Source: Benincasa hispida (Eukaryota > Streptophyta > Magnoliopsida > Cucurbitales > Cucurbitaceae). Taken from it: a stretch of 64,000 nucleotides of DNA. The stretch spans positions 55,063,437 through 55,127,436 of the forward strand of contig NC_052351.1 in assembly GCF_009727055.1 (NCBI RefSeq), read 5' to 3'. Each line of letters starts with the position of its first letter. Position 1 is the stretch's first letter. The notes under the pieces were generated by a model, which worked only from the letters and a program-made list of their open reading frames with translations, was not told the origin of the DNA and searched no databases. Of this stretch, positions 22,334-34,172 are shown in pieces. The position numbers were made by a program, and so were the translations under genes.

Positions 22334-23929
22334 TGCTGAAACATTTTAAACAAACTCTATTAAATATGCATCTAAATCCATTTTTAGCAAAACTAATAAA
22401 GTACCCAATAAATCTTTATTTATTTGCAACGATACTTAAGTGATTTAAAACAAATGCTACTGTGGGGCAGTCAAGAATTCCTTCACAGAAGCAAGACAGT
22501 TCTTGACCAAATACTATTTCCAGAATAACTCATATTCCAATAGATCTTTTGGTTATCGTTTTTGGCCAAGATCTTTGCTAACGATTAGTAATTCTTATAA
22601 GTGTGACCCGCCATTTTCAGATCTTATAGAACCGTATGAATATGCCTTCGAGATAGAAGACAACATCCAAGACGGAACTATAAGACCCTATTCATTTTAC
22701 TAAAGCCTGGGTTGTTCCGAATCCTATGTGACAACCCTCCGTAGGGATCGCCGCGCTTAACGACTAGCTAGTGCCACATAAAAACAACAGTAAGTGCAAC
22801 ATAGGAATCTCACAGTTCAAACTAATGGAGGAGACCGTAGGACAATGTTGACACAGTTCCTTCACCCACTTATTATGAACTACCTCCTTCATTCACCTTG
22901 TTATTGACCCATGCAAACACTTTTCGTATGGAGAAGTCGAGGTAAGATCGACACAAAGCTAAGCATGGATCTCACGGTGTGAACTCTTGAGGACGTGAGA
23001 GCTAATAATTATATATCAAATATATTGTTATCTCCCACTGAAGTGTTCTAAATGTTTGGGTGTTTTACTTAAGCATGACGGCTAATTTCATACAACCTAA
23101 GTCTAAGCGGTTTATCCAAGTATAATTCTTATAATTGGATTTAACCTACAATATCTAGGTGATAAACCATTCTATTACCTCACATCGCTCACGCAAGCTC
23201 ATAAAATCAGTTAACAACTCTCAATAGTTCGATCATAATCCCTAGGTAGAAGGTGTTCCGTAAACCATCAACTTAAGTACCCCCAGCCTTAGGTAGGTTT
23301 ATGAACCGATATGAGTTTGTAACTGTATTTTATAAGGTAACAATCTATTTAACAAAGTGAGCCTAAGTGAGCATTCAACTATTCTTTGTTATGGATTTTA
23401 AACGTCTAACCAATTTTATAACAACTTACAAAATTTTAGACATGCTTAACATCCACAACATTCAAAAAAGGCATCTAATATAACCATTATATTAAACATA
23501 ACCCAAACATGCATACTATATATTATAACAATTATAACATACTTTCAATGCATGTAACATGCTTCCTACGGTGGGTTTTTAAATCTACATGGCATACTGT
23601 ATGCATATACATGAATTATTTAATTATTACATACATCTCATGCATAAACAATTAAATACTAATTGATATGGTTTTCGTTTTGGCATAAACAAACAAACAG
23701 ATGCCTAACTATTACAAATAGCTTCACAACTGTCTTTGAACTACTCGAACCGCTCCAAACCGACCCCGAGCACCTTTAACTGGACTGGATGAGTCTGAAC
23801 CGGACCAACAAAGTCTAAACCAGACTAGCCAAGAACCTTTTGAGGCTGAACCAGATTGGACCTTGAGAAAACCGGTTGAACCGACTGCTCTCAATCCAAC
23901 CTCAAAGTCTTGCTAAGGCCAATCGTGTA

Positions 23930-24720
23930 GCACTGAAGGCAACCATCTAGCACCATCGCCTTGTACGGAGAAGAGGTACACGTTTGCTTAGTGTCTGTCG
24001 CAGCTAAACGATCGCTTAGCTCTATCGTATAGAACTAGACGATCGCTTAACACCATCGCCCAGTGCTTCATGTCATCATTTAGTGTCCACCACAGCTAAA
24101 CGATCGCTTAGCTCTATCGTATAGAACTAGACGATCGCTTAACACCATCGCCCAGTGCTTCATGTCATCATTTAGTGTCCACCACAGCTAAACGATCGCT
24201 TAGCTCTATCGTATAGAACATCATTGTGTCATTCAGCATCATAACTAAATGATCATTTAGTTCCATCGCATAGAAACTTCAATGCATCGCTTAGCACCAC
24301 ATCTACACGATCGCTTAGTGTCGCATCTAAACGATCACTTAACACTATCGCGTAGCACTTCATCGCATCGCTTAGCGTGCGTCGTAGCTAAACGATCGTG
24401 TAGTGCCATTGTTTAGCAAATCCAACGTATCTTTTAGTTCCTGTGCAAAAGCAAATCCAACGTATCTTTTAGCTCCCGCAGGTACACGATCGTTTAGCGT
24501 TCAACATCACAACAACCAGCGCCCATTGCTATATGATCGTCTAGCTTTTCTCCACATCGTGTAACGCCTGGGACTAGATGATCGCTCCTAAACCTGTCTC
24601 TTATACACATCTAGATGTGTATAAGAGACAGGACCAGCGCCCATTGCTATATGATCGTCTAGCTTTTCTCCACATCGTGTAACGCCTGGGACTAGACAAG
24701 CGCTTAGCAACTGAACCTTA
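23930..24720 (-). repeat. GATCGCTTAGC minisatellite
   Basis: About 800 bp saturated with variants of a near-palindrome GCTAAACGATCGCTTAGC, including two exact 92-bp tandem units beginning at 24001 and 24093 and a partial third at 24185. The region also contains an adapter artefact at 24594-24631 that duplicates about 65 bp. It lies inside the copia leader. Confidence 0.85.
24594..24631. other. Nextera mate-pair junction adapter (artefact)
   Basis: CTGTCTCTTATACACATCT followed at once by its reverse complement, i.e. two 19-bp Tn5 mosaic ends head to head. This is the junction adapter of Nextera mate-pair libraries. About 65 bp (24515-24579) is repeated at 24633-24697 around it. Library contamination, not genome. 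Confidence 0.95.
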
Positions 24721-25005
24721 ACAACGATTTTGAGCAGAAGCTGAAAAACTGGAAGACCAACTCGGCCTCCTTCACTTGTTTCTTCAATTACATCTTAATT
24801 TCAACTCTAATGACTCCAAATAAATTACAAACTCTTGCTAACACATATAAGCTCATGAAACAAGAGCCAATTACAAATTTAATTGAGAAATTAAAGAGAA
24901 TTAAAATGCCAAAACTCAGAAAACCATATCAGTGCATCAGTTTCATATATCTCATGAAAAACACCCACCACAACACAATTAAACTGAATTTAATGCTTAT
25001 ATGAT

Positions 25006-25017
25006 GCTCTGGTACCA
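25006..25017 (-). other. Copia primer binding site
   Basis: The complement is TGGTACCAGAGC, two bases inside the 5' LTR end. It differs at one base from the plant initiator tRNA-Met site TGGTATCAGAGC used by most copia elements. Confidence 0.85.
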
Positions 25018-25019
25018 AT

Positions 25020-26873
25020 TGTTAGAGTAAGAAAACATGCAGCGAAAGTATCAAGGATTCATAAGCATTCAAATTCACTAATTTTGGTAGAAACTAAAGC
25101 ATGCTCATCTAAATAAGAGCGTTTAAGATCATACCTTTGTAGAACTCTTCAAGAACTTGATCATCAACAGCAGTCTTCACCAAAGATCACCGTGAACCAC
25201 CTCAAGATCTTTCTCACTATCCTCTTGGAGCTTTAGACCAAGTTGTGGGACTCAAGAACAGCTTGAAGTGATGAAGAACGGAGAAAAGCTCACAGCAGCA
25301 CACTTCGAAGAACCCTTTCTTCCCACTAAAATTTTCTCTTAAAATTTCTGTATTATGCATGCCTTCAATTCACTCCAATCTTCTTTATTTATTGCAGATG
25401 AACAATGTAAAGAAGAGATATGCATGGCTTGTAGCTCATGCTTGGAGCTTTAATGAAGAGGAGGAAGTGGGCTTTGTGTGAGCATGAAGAAGATGATATT
25501 GGAAAATCAAGTGGGCTTCAATTCACTCCATTTTGTGCATGCAAATCGATTTTTCCAATTTTTCTTTAAAACCAAAATCTTGATTTCAAAATTCAATTTT
25601 GATTTTAATAACTGAAAAATCATTTTCTAAAATTAATTTCATAAATTAATTTAATATCAAATATTAAATTAATTTTTGCACAATAATCATCTTCATATAT
25701 TTAAATCATATTTAAAAAATATATTCTCCTATTCCGTTTAATTTGAACATTTCAAATTAATTTCTCAAGCTACTCTTTAGCTTAACCATTTACGAGCTAG
25801 TAGGGGGACCTCGCGGACCTACAGATCATGGAATTCAATGATTCGAGATTAATCGGCTAAACTCATTAGTCCGATCTAACCCCCATTCGTTAACTAATGG
25901 GACACTCCACTATAGCCCATAGTTGAACTCCCCTCATTGTAGATATATTATGTCCACTTTATAAACATAATCAATAAGTCAATCCTTCACAAGTTGTTCG
26001 TAATCACAGCTAGGTCAAAATTACCATTTTACCCCTGTGAATACATCTTGTTCCTTAAGTTCCTACTAACCCTCTAATGAACAATTCTGATTCATAATCT
26101 CTATGAATCAAATCCTTTCTCTATCATGAGAAGGCGGGGCCCCGATTGTTTAAGACCTGAAATCAATACTTAAGAGAACAACCTATCTGCTAACCTTAAA
26201 TAGGGTAAGAGTGAATTCCATCTTGTAAGGCTATGTCCCCAGTTATTCATCCGGACTTATCCCTAAATTAGGAAGCTTATTGAGCAGTGTTGTAAGCAAT
26301 GTTGTTGGACTACTGTCACCATTTTCAGATCAAAGGATAATCCCAAAAAACAGAAGTTCATAGCTAGCTCATGATTAAGATCGAGTTCACCTAGGTTATT
26401 TGATAAATGAAATAGTCAGTTTTAACAGTAAACGGTTGTTATAAAGAAAAGTGACTATTTTCGTGGTCCAGTCTATATGCAAACTCATTGCATAGGATGC
26501 CCCCACTCACATGTCTCAACATGAACGATTTGTGGATCACATCATTTGTAGCACTTTACAACTTCTTGTAACAACTACAGAGTGGGCCGCATCCAATCTG
26601 TCTCTTATACACATCTAGATGTGTATAAGAGACAGGCATCCAATAGTGTTACCAAGATGAGATACCCAATTTCATCCATATACTTATTAGACCATTTAGG
26701 CTATATACCATCAACTTGATCCTGTTTATGTCACTACATAAAGTTACAGTATTCAATGTATAGCCATGGATATGTTTATTGGATTTTCATAATAAGATGC
26801 AAAATGAACAAATCATTATTATTGATAAATAGAATGTTTAATACGAACTGCGAGTTTTAGGACATTCCCAACA
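25020..26873 (-). repeat. Copia element 5' LTR
   Basis: 1,854 bp as assembled, of which 47 bp (a 38-bp adapter plus a 9-bp duplication) are artefactual. Termini TGTTAGAG (left) and CCCAACA (right) equal those of the 3' LTR. By eye the two LTRs differ by many substitutions and several indels, so the insertion is not recent. Confidence 0.92.
26598..26635. other. Nextera mate-pair junction adapter (artefact)
   Basis: A second identical 38-bp head-to-head mosaic-end sequence. It is flanked by GCATCCAAT at 26589-26597 and 26636-26644, a 9-bp direct repeat equal in length to the target duplication made by Tn5 tagmentation. Confidence 0.95.
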
Positions 26874-26878
26874 CAATT

Positions 26879-27350
26879 GGTTTGTGGTCCAACCACCAAA
26901 CCGAGTCCCTCTTGAGCCAATGAGAGGGTAGGGCCTCTTGTTTAAGATCCGGAGTCAACACTTAAAGGAACAACCTATCTACTATCTTTAGAATCGGGTA
27001 GCAGCGAGTTCCATCTTACAGGACTATGTCCTCAGCTATCTACCCAGTCTTCCCCCTAAAATGGAAGGCATATTGAGATGATGATGTTGAGCCACTCTCG
27101 CTTATGCAGATTAAAGGATAATCCCAAATAAATAGAGGTTCATAGTTAGCTCAGGATTAAGATCGAGTTACCTAGGTCATCGAATTGAAATAGTCAATCT
27201 TATAAGTAAACGGCATTATAAAGTAAAAGTGACTATTTCGTGGTCCGATTTTATGTAAACTCATTGCGTAGAATGCCTCCACTCGCATGTCTTCACATGA
27301 ACGATTCACGATCACATCGTTTGTATCAAATAGAAAGTGGGTCGCATCCA
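26879..27350 (-). repeat. Older copia LTR, resumed 5' part
   Basis: GGTTTGTGGTCCAACCACC continues the LTR interrupted at 18926, then CCCTCAGCTATCTACCCAG and 'aagtgggtcgcatcca'. It stops near 27350, short of its TGTTGGG terminus. Confidence 0.82.
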
Positions 27351-28778
27351 TTATAAACCTTCAATCTAAACTAAAAAGTAAGCCAAGCCAATACTTGGGC
27401 CATAGAATTAAGAAGGACTTGTGGGCTCAGTTAAGGAAACTAGAATTTTGGCTAAGGTGTTATCAGAGGTACTCAACTTATAGCACAGTTAGAGAAGTAT
27501 GCCATAGCATAGGTGGAAAAATCATAGCATGGTCGAAAGATTTAAAGTACAGCAAGTAATGTCATAGCATAATAGCATCAACTCATAGCATAGACTAAGA
27601 AGTTCAACTCGTAGTATAGGAACACTATCTTGGGTGCATAGTGTTGGACGCATGGGGCAAGTTGGGCACATAGGAAACTTCCAAGAAAACCCTAGTTGGA
27701 CAACTTGAAGAATTATAAGGGGAAGGAAGTCACCTTGGATGCATGGAAGACATCTTGGAAGCTATGCTATGAGATTGAGGGAAACTATGCTATGAGAAAG
27801 AGGAGTTACGCTATGAACATAGAGAGACAAAATGACCAAATCGCACTATCATAGGACCAAATTGTACGAATACCTACTATCATATGTAGCAACTCCGAAA
27901 TTCAGCCAACTCGACTCCCACCACATCTAACTCAATTTCTGAGTACAAGTTCCCTGTATCAATCTATAAACATAAAAGCTAAATATTATAATGAATTCTA
28001 CATTTCCTACATTATTTGAAATGTCAAACTTGTTTGATAACATATCGAATTTGAGATGGCCATGCTTATTTTGGTCACAAGATCCCTCATATACCTGATG
28101 ACATAGTATCCACATTTAGTGCTCCTAACTTGGAAAGGACACTACAGTAAAAGAACCAATAGTTAATAATGAAGTAATCCTATGCACTAGATGTCTACAT
28201 AATATAATGAATAAGTAGTAATGTTTACACTTGCCTTTATTGTTCTCCATAACGTTTGCTTCCTGCTTTTTTTAATATTCTTTTAAGATTAAAAGATCGG
28301 TATTGCCCTATTTGCCAAGAAATAACCACAAATTCTAAAATAAATCACACTTTAAAACAAATACTATAAAGGGTACAAAATGTAAGTTTGGTCTTTAAAG
28401 TTATGTTCCTTTAGTTTCCAACAAACTTGAAATTATTAGTTCAATATAAACATTCAAAATTACATACAATCCTACCCAAAATCCATCCTTATACTTAATT
28501 TTCATTTCTTATGAACACAAATCATAAAATATATGTTCAAAGTTAAAGAAAAATAGAATTCATAAATCCAAAATCTATCTCATCCATTAACAAAACTAAC
28601 TAAAACATCTGAATCTATAAAGCATTCAAACATAGTAAATCTTGCTAAATAGGTGATAGTGAAATTTTTATTTATGTAAAAAAGCACATATTTTGATGTT
28701 GTAGCATGTGAATTTAAAAGAAAAACAAACTTGTTTTCCATGCTATGCATATATTTTCACAATATATCAAGATCAAGT
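27351..28778. other. Unassigned region with ATAGCATA repeats
   Basis: No gene is recognised. 27480-27620 repeats 'ATAGCATA' about seven times. 27620-27850 ('gggtgcatagtgttggacgcatgg...') recalls the block starting at 49400 and may be a related LTR piece. 27860-28778 is AT-rich with no similarity that I can see elsewhere in the window. Confidence 0.4.
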
Positions 28779-29870
28779 TGTTGGGAATGACTTAAAACTC
28801 ATAGTTTGTAAGCATTAAACATATTCTATTCACAATAAAGTTATTATTGAAATTTCTATCAATAAAGGTGTTATTGAATTGCATTCTTTTATTAAATCCA
28901 ATAAACTAATCTATGCCTATAATATGAATACTTAAACTTTATGTAAAGACATAAAAGACGATCAAGTTTTCGTATATAGCCTAAAAGATCTATAAGTATA
29001 TGGAATGGGTTGGGTACCTTATCCTGGGGACAATATAGATGCGGCCCTCTTTGTATATTGATACAAACGATCTGATCTCAAAATCGTTCATGTAGAGACA
29101 TGCGAGTGGCGCATCCTATACAAAAGACATTTACATAAGACTAGACCATGAAATAGTGACTTTTCTTTATAAATAACTATTTACTATTAAAAACTGACTA
29201 TTTCAAATTTGATGACCTAAGGTAACTCGACTTAATCTTGAGCTAACTATGAACTTTTGTCTATTTGGTATTATCCTTTAATCTACATAGGTGAGAGTGG
29301 TTCAATATCACCGTTCAATAAGCCTCCCATTTTAGGGGTAAGACCGGATAGATAGTTGGGGACATAGTTTTGCAAAACGGAATTCACTCCTACCCAACTA
29401 AGGGATAGTAGATAGGTTGTTCCCTTGAGTACTAATTCCTAGTCTTGAACAAAGGGGCCCTACCCTTTCATGGCAGAGAGGGATTTGGTTTATTAGTTGG
29501 ACCATAAACAAATTGTTCAATAGACGATCATTGGAGACTTAAGGAGCAAGATGTATTACAGGGGTAAAACAGTATTTTTGACCTAGTTGTAAATACGAAC
29601 AACCTGTGAATGATCAATTTACTGTTTATGATTAAATCAAATAGACATAAATATATCTACAGTGAGGAGAGTGCAATGACTGAGCTATAGTGATATGATT
29701 CAGTAGTTAACAAATGGTGATTAATTAGATTTAAAGAATTTAGCCAATTAATCTTAAATCGTTGAAGCCATGATCTATAGGTCCATTAGTTCCCTCTACT
29801 AGCTCGTAAAAGGATTAAACCTTAGAATAGTGTGTTGAGAGAATTTGAAATATTCAAATTAACAAGATAG
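28779..29870 (+). repeat. Copia LTR, 3'-truncated
   Basis: Starts TGTTGGGAATGACTTAAAAC and keeps the full block order to CCTCTACTAGCTCGTAAAAG and 'tgagagaatttgaa', then loses similarity. No second copy or internal region is attached. Confidence 0.82.
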
Positions 29871-30209
29871 CATAAGGCTTAAACAGCATGCTAGTTTAAG
29901 TGATCAAATTCAAATTAACAAGATAGTATAAGATGCAGCAAGAGAAATAGAAGGTGAGGGCGATGCAATTTAATGTGTTTGCAATGGCTTAAGCCATATT
30001 ATTCTTAGGGTATCCACATGACTAAATCCCTTCAGAAAATTAGCTCATAAGTAGAAAAGAATCAACAAACTTCATTAAATAAAATGTCATGAGTACAATG
30101 TTTCAAAATGGGATAAAGATAGACATTGAATAAGAATAAGAACAAAGAACTAAAAGAAAACAAGCTGGAAAATAGTAACAAGATCTTTGAATCAAGCCAA
30201 CAAATTAAG
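29871..30209. other. Unassigned spacer
   Basis: Contains a short duplication ('caaattaacaagatag' near 29862 and 29910). No gene is seen. It may be the outer part of the minus-strand gypsy LTR that follows. Confidence 0.35.
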
Positions 30210-31034
30210 GTACCCTCTAGGATAGATTCAATCCTTTCTCTCTAGGTTGATAGGAGCAATACTATTCATTTTAGGCAATGAATTGCAAGCCTAACTAACC
30301 TATTGCTTCCTTTGAGATTAACCTATCATTATATGTCACATATTACAAGCCAATCTCTTAGCATTCAAATTACACAATAAATTATTGGTTGTCAAACTAT
30401 AATAAAATTATGCAATTCATAAACATAAAATTCATATTGAAACCCATAGACGAGAATATATAAATTACATTCATACAAAACTCCCAAAAATTACATTATT
30501 CCAAATCCCTAAACTAGAGAGCTAGGTCTTACCTTCCCATGGAGATGAAGAAGAGAAGAACACGGCAATGTCTTCACTAATTACATAAGATGGGGAGAAA
30601 ATGAAGAAAAATACAAGTGGGGAGGTGAGAAGAGGAGAAAACTGGCATATGAACCGATTGGGAGGTGATTATTCCATTCTTCTTTTTGCCTAAAATGAAG
30701 AAGGAAGCTTATAAACTACTAGCACAGCATTGCTTCACGTGCACCTCCGTAAAAAATTGGAGCGTTGCAATGCTGCCCTATTTTCCAGTGTCAAGTCACT
30801 ACTGCCTTGTAGTATCACAATGCTCCGTCCAAGGGCATTTTCATCATTTCACATCCTTTTAAGCCTGGTTACTTAAATTAGCTTCTAACTGCTCCAAATT
30901 AACCCCAAATAGCTTGTAACACTTAATTCCACCTCAAAGATGCTCGATACCTATAAAATCATTAAATAAACACATTAAACATAGTAACGACATAGAATTA
31001 AGAAAAGGAAAATAGCACATTTTTTGTGCTATCA
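30210..31034 (-). repeat. Minus gypsy 3' LTR (left end uncertain)
   Basis: The right end GTGCTATCA is followed by the polypurine complement. 30225-30575 is nearly the same as 36605-36955. Similarity fades left of 30210, so the true left end is not fixed. Confidence 0.7.
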
Positions 31035-31050
31035 AACACCCCCAACTTAA
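31035..31050 (-). other. Minus gypsy polypurine tract
   Basis: The complement TTAAGTTGGGGGTGTT abuts the LTR start TGATAGCAC and is preceded by GAGGACGATCAAG. Confidence 0.8.
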
Positions 31051-32019
31051 TTCTTGATCGTCCTCGAGCGAGGTAGAATCATACAAAAAATTATGCTTGC
31101 TCAATCACAAAAGTCGTTACTCTAGTCTCAACAGTCTATAAGGATAAAATTTGCAATCAAAAATGAAACTTGATTACAATCAATCAATGAAGCATATTTT
31201 AAAAATGGTTCTAAACCTATTCATGCATGAGTGAGTCCAAAGCCCTAACTAGTTAAGCCCAAAAAATCCGTAATGGTTTTATAAGACTCTCAACTCGTTT
31301 TCCCTCTAGGTCAAAGGTTGAAGAGCTAAGCTTCCTAGACTTAACAATGCAATGACACACGTAAGGAAACCAAAATTGTATTCTATTTTTTTGTTTTTCT
31401 CATTTTCTTACTTTACACAAAAGAGGAACCCTTATCTAGACACATCACCTTCATTTTGGCTTGTCCACACGGGTTACATGAAAAACATCCAACTACGAGC
31501 AACATCTTCTAATAAGATGTCGAAGCTTACTCATTCATCGGGGTACTTTAGCTCAGAAGGAAACTAGGAGTTTCATAGCCGCCTTAAGTTAATCATAATC
31601 CTAAGAAATAAGAGTAATCCCCTTCAAAAATAACATACAAACTTTCTTTTACTTTACAACATTTTTTTCCTTTTACAAACTTTATTTTTATTTACTCTAC
31701 ACTTGGTTTTACAATACAAAACAAGAGTTTAGCCACACAAAAAAAAAAAAAAAAAAAAACTTAGGCATGCATTACTAGGTTGAGCTTTTAGTCACTTAAC
31801 ACCTATCATCTAGGCCTTTTCCAAGTCGTATAAAACCATAATTGCTATAATTCCTTTTAGAAAAAGGTGGGTTAACTAACAAAAGAAAGATGGAACCAGA
31901 TGCATTCTTAAAAGAAAGCATTTTGCCTTACCTATGATGCAGGACCGGAGGCAGCCGAGAATGTTATGTCAAAAAAAAGGACCAACGATCATGAAGGAGA
32001 AGAAAGAAGGAGTAGGCAT
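31051..32019 (-). other. Minus gypsy 3' noncoding region
   Basis: Contains hairpin copy 3 and an A-run of about 20 at 31741. Frames here are short and unconvincing. Confidence 0.5.
31456..31492 (-). other. Conserved 3' hairpin, copy 3
   Basis: In the sense (minus) direction: TTGG/CCAA with inner helix TGTTT/GGACA (two T-G pairs) and a 16-nt loop. The flanks GCTCGTAG and AATGAAGG match the other copies. It lies about 410 bp upstream of the polypurine tract. Confidence 0.65.
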
Positions 32020-34172
32020 TGTTGGATTTTATGTTCTAAAACTCGTAGTTTGTAAATTAATAAATATATTCTGTTTTGTTTTTCGATAAAGTTGTTATTG
32101 AAATTGTAATCTTGAATCCAATAAGCTAAGGTCTTGAGGCTATTTAATGTATTTTGAACTTTATGTAGTGACATAAATGTGGATCAAGTTCAAATATATA
32201 GCCAAAATGGTCTATAGTATATGAATAAGGTTGAGCGCCTTATTCTGGGGACACTATGGATGTGGCCCACTTTGTAGTTAGTGCAAACGATGTGATCCTG
32301 AATCGTTCATATAGAGATATATAAGTGAGGGCATCCTATGCAATGAGTTTGCATAAGACTGAACCATGAAATTGTCACTTTTTACGTTCTAAATGTCGTT
32401 TTATGTATAAAACTGACTATTTCATTAATTGATGACCTAGATGACTTAATCTTAATCCTGAGCTAACTATGAACTCCTATTCACTCGGAATTATCCTTAG
32501 ATCTGCATAGGTGAGGGCAGCTCATCATCATTGGACCAATAAGCTTCCCATTTCAGGGGTAAGATCAGATGGATAGCTAGGAACATAGGGTGCAAGACGG
32601 AATTCACTCCTACGCGTTATAGGGATAGTAGATAGGTTGTTCCTTTTAGTACTAAATCCAGGTCTTGAACAAGAGGCCCCACCCACTCCTTGGCCCGAGA
32701 GGGATTCGGTTTATAGGTTGGACCTTAAACCAATTGTTCATTAGAGGATCAGTGGAACTTAAGGAATAAGACGTAGTCTCGGGGGTAAAACGGTTTTTAT
32801 GACCCAGCCGAGATTACGAACAACCTGTGAAGGATTAGCTTACTAATCATGGTTATATCAAATGGACACAAATATATCTATAGTGAGGGAAGCGTAACTA
32901 CGGAACTCTAGTGGAATGATCCGTTAGTTAACGAATGTTGATTAGCTTCGTCTAAAGAGTTTAGGCAGCTAATCTCGGATCGTTGGAGCCCATGATCTAT
33001 AGGTCCATTAGGTTCCCCTACTAGCTCATATGGAATAAACTTAGAACAGTATGATTGAATAATTTGAATTGTTCGAATTAGGTGAAGAGAGAGAAACCGA
33101 CAAGTATATGTGATATAGTGGTCGAATTTTTAGTTTAGACATACAACTTTAATTTTTAAATGTGATTTAAATATCAAGAATATGAATATGTTCATATTCG
33201 GAAGCTCGAAAATAATGGAAATGAACAAAGATGTAAAAAGTCAAAGAGTTGACTTTTGACTTTAAAAAGTTAAACTTTGACCGACCTTATATTCAAATGT
33301 GATTTGAATTTCGAGAAAATGAATGCGGATTCATGCTCGGGAGGTCAAAATTAGACAGCACATAAAAAATCATAAAAGGTCAAAATGTTGACTTTTTGGT
33401 CAAAGTTTGACTTTGACCAAATGACTATTTTGCCCTTTGACTATAGTTAGTGGGAAAATCCAAACTTTTGTTGGATAATTCCACTAACAAAATAGTGGGC
33501 TAGGTGTTGGCTTATAGTGGAGACATATGGGATAAGAGGAGTTGTTTTGTTGTGTAATGTCTGAAAGTGTTTCGGTTGTGTCTAAACTTTGTTCATGGTT
33601 TGTATATAACAGGAGATAGAAAGTTTATGAAACTTGTTTGTGGATATCGTAATATGGAATATGCTGAATGGAAATTAAATGTACTAAAGGATTATTGTGT
33701 AACTGTTCAGGTTTAAGCACAGGTTAAGTTGGTTAGTAAGATGCTAAATGTCATAAATCCATGGGTTTATGGATTTGGTTCATGCAATTGTTGCATGGTT
33801 TTTTTCTATAAAATGGGCTTTCATTTTGAATGAAAAAACTTTTGCCCATTTTACAAAAATTGTTTTTCAAATTTGGGCTGAAAAAAGACTTTTTTTTTTA
33901 AGAAAATTCATAACCCAAAACCCAACCCAAGGATCCATTTCTTTTTCCATCTCTTTCTCTCTCTCGGTTTTCTTCATCCACTAGGTCAACTCTAGTGGTA
34001 GTCCGTTCGTGTTTGGGTCGAGATTGAATGAGGAAAAGCGGGTTTCGTGAGCTTCAAAGGTTGTATGCTATCCATTTTAATTTACTGGTTTTTTCCTTCA
34101 ATTAAAAGCACTTAGAGTGTAATTAGAGTAATTCCGCTGCGTATGTCTCGAGTTCCATCAGGGGTGACAACA
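32020..34172 (+). repeat. Copia solo LTR
   Basis: About 2.15 kb starting TGTTGGATTTTATGTTC with the full LTR block order. It has repeated AGTCAAA/TTTGAC segments at 33235-33430 and a TATA-like TCTATAAAATGG at about 33806. It ends near GGGGTGACAACA. No primer site or internal sequence follows. I could not find a clear 5-bp TSD (GGCAT at left, AATGT at right), so the right end may be off by some bases. Confidence 0.72.

Larger units (their letters stand above)
22334..25005 (-). other. Copia leader region
   Basis: About 2.7 kb between primer site and gag. The gag-proximal 360 bp are shared with window positions 40-377 and end in TTTCAG just before the gag start, suggesting a leader intron with a 3' splice site. 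The middle has many stops. The distal part holds proline-to-glycine-like repeats of ACCGGACCA type (about 23740-23900) and the GATCG minisatellite. A 64-residue frame at 24810-25004 on the opposite strand looks accidental. Confidence 0.6.
18927..26873 (-). mobile_element. Internally deleted Ty1/copia element
   Basis: A 7,947-bp minus-strand element with both LTRs, a 5-bp TSD, a methionine-type primer site, a polypurine tract, a gag gene and the end of pol. Most of protease, all of integrase and most of RT are missing, so it could only have moved with enzymes from another element, if it moved in this form. A roughly 2.7 kb leader between primer site and gag contains a minisatellite. Two Nextera adapter junctions are embedded in the assembled sequence. 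Confidence 0.92.

Noticed and set aside
24594..24631. A bacterial Tn5 insertion or a short natural palindrome
   Set aside because: Exactly two 19-bp mosaic ends head to head, no transposase, two copies in one element and a 9-bp repeat at one of them. Library adapter explains all of this.
23930..24720. CRISPR-like array
   Set aside because: Units are tandem without unique spacers, variable, and lie in a plant retrotransposon leader. There are no cas genes.
27287..27559. 90-residue + strand ORF as a host gene exon
   Set aside because: Begins inside a minus-strand copia LTR and runs into ATAGCATA repeats. No domain.
31448..31500. Conserved antisense peptide (FWLVHTGYMKNIQL-like) as a real small protein
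   Set aside because: Similar antisense readings occur at the other hairpin copies but in changing frames with stops. Base-pair covariation fits an RNA structure better.
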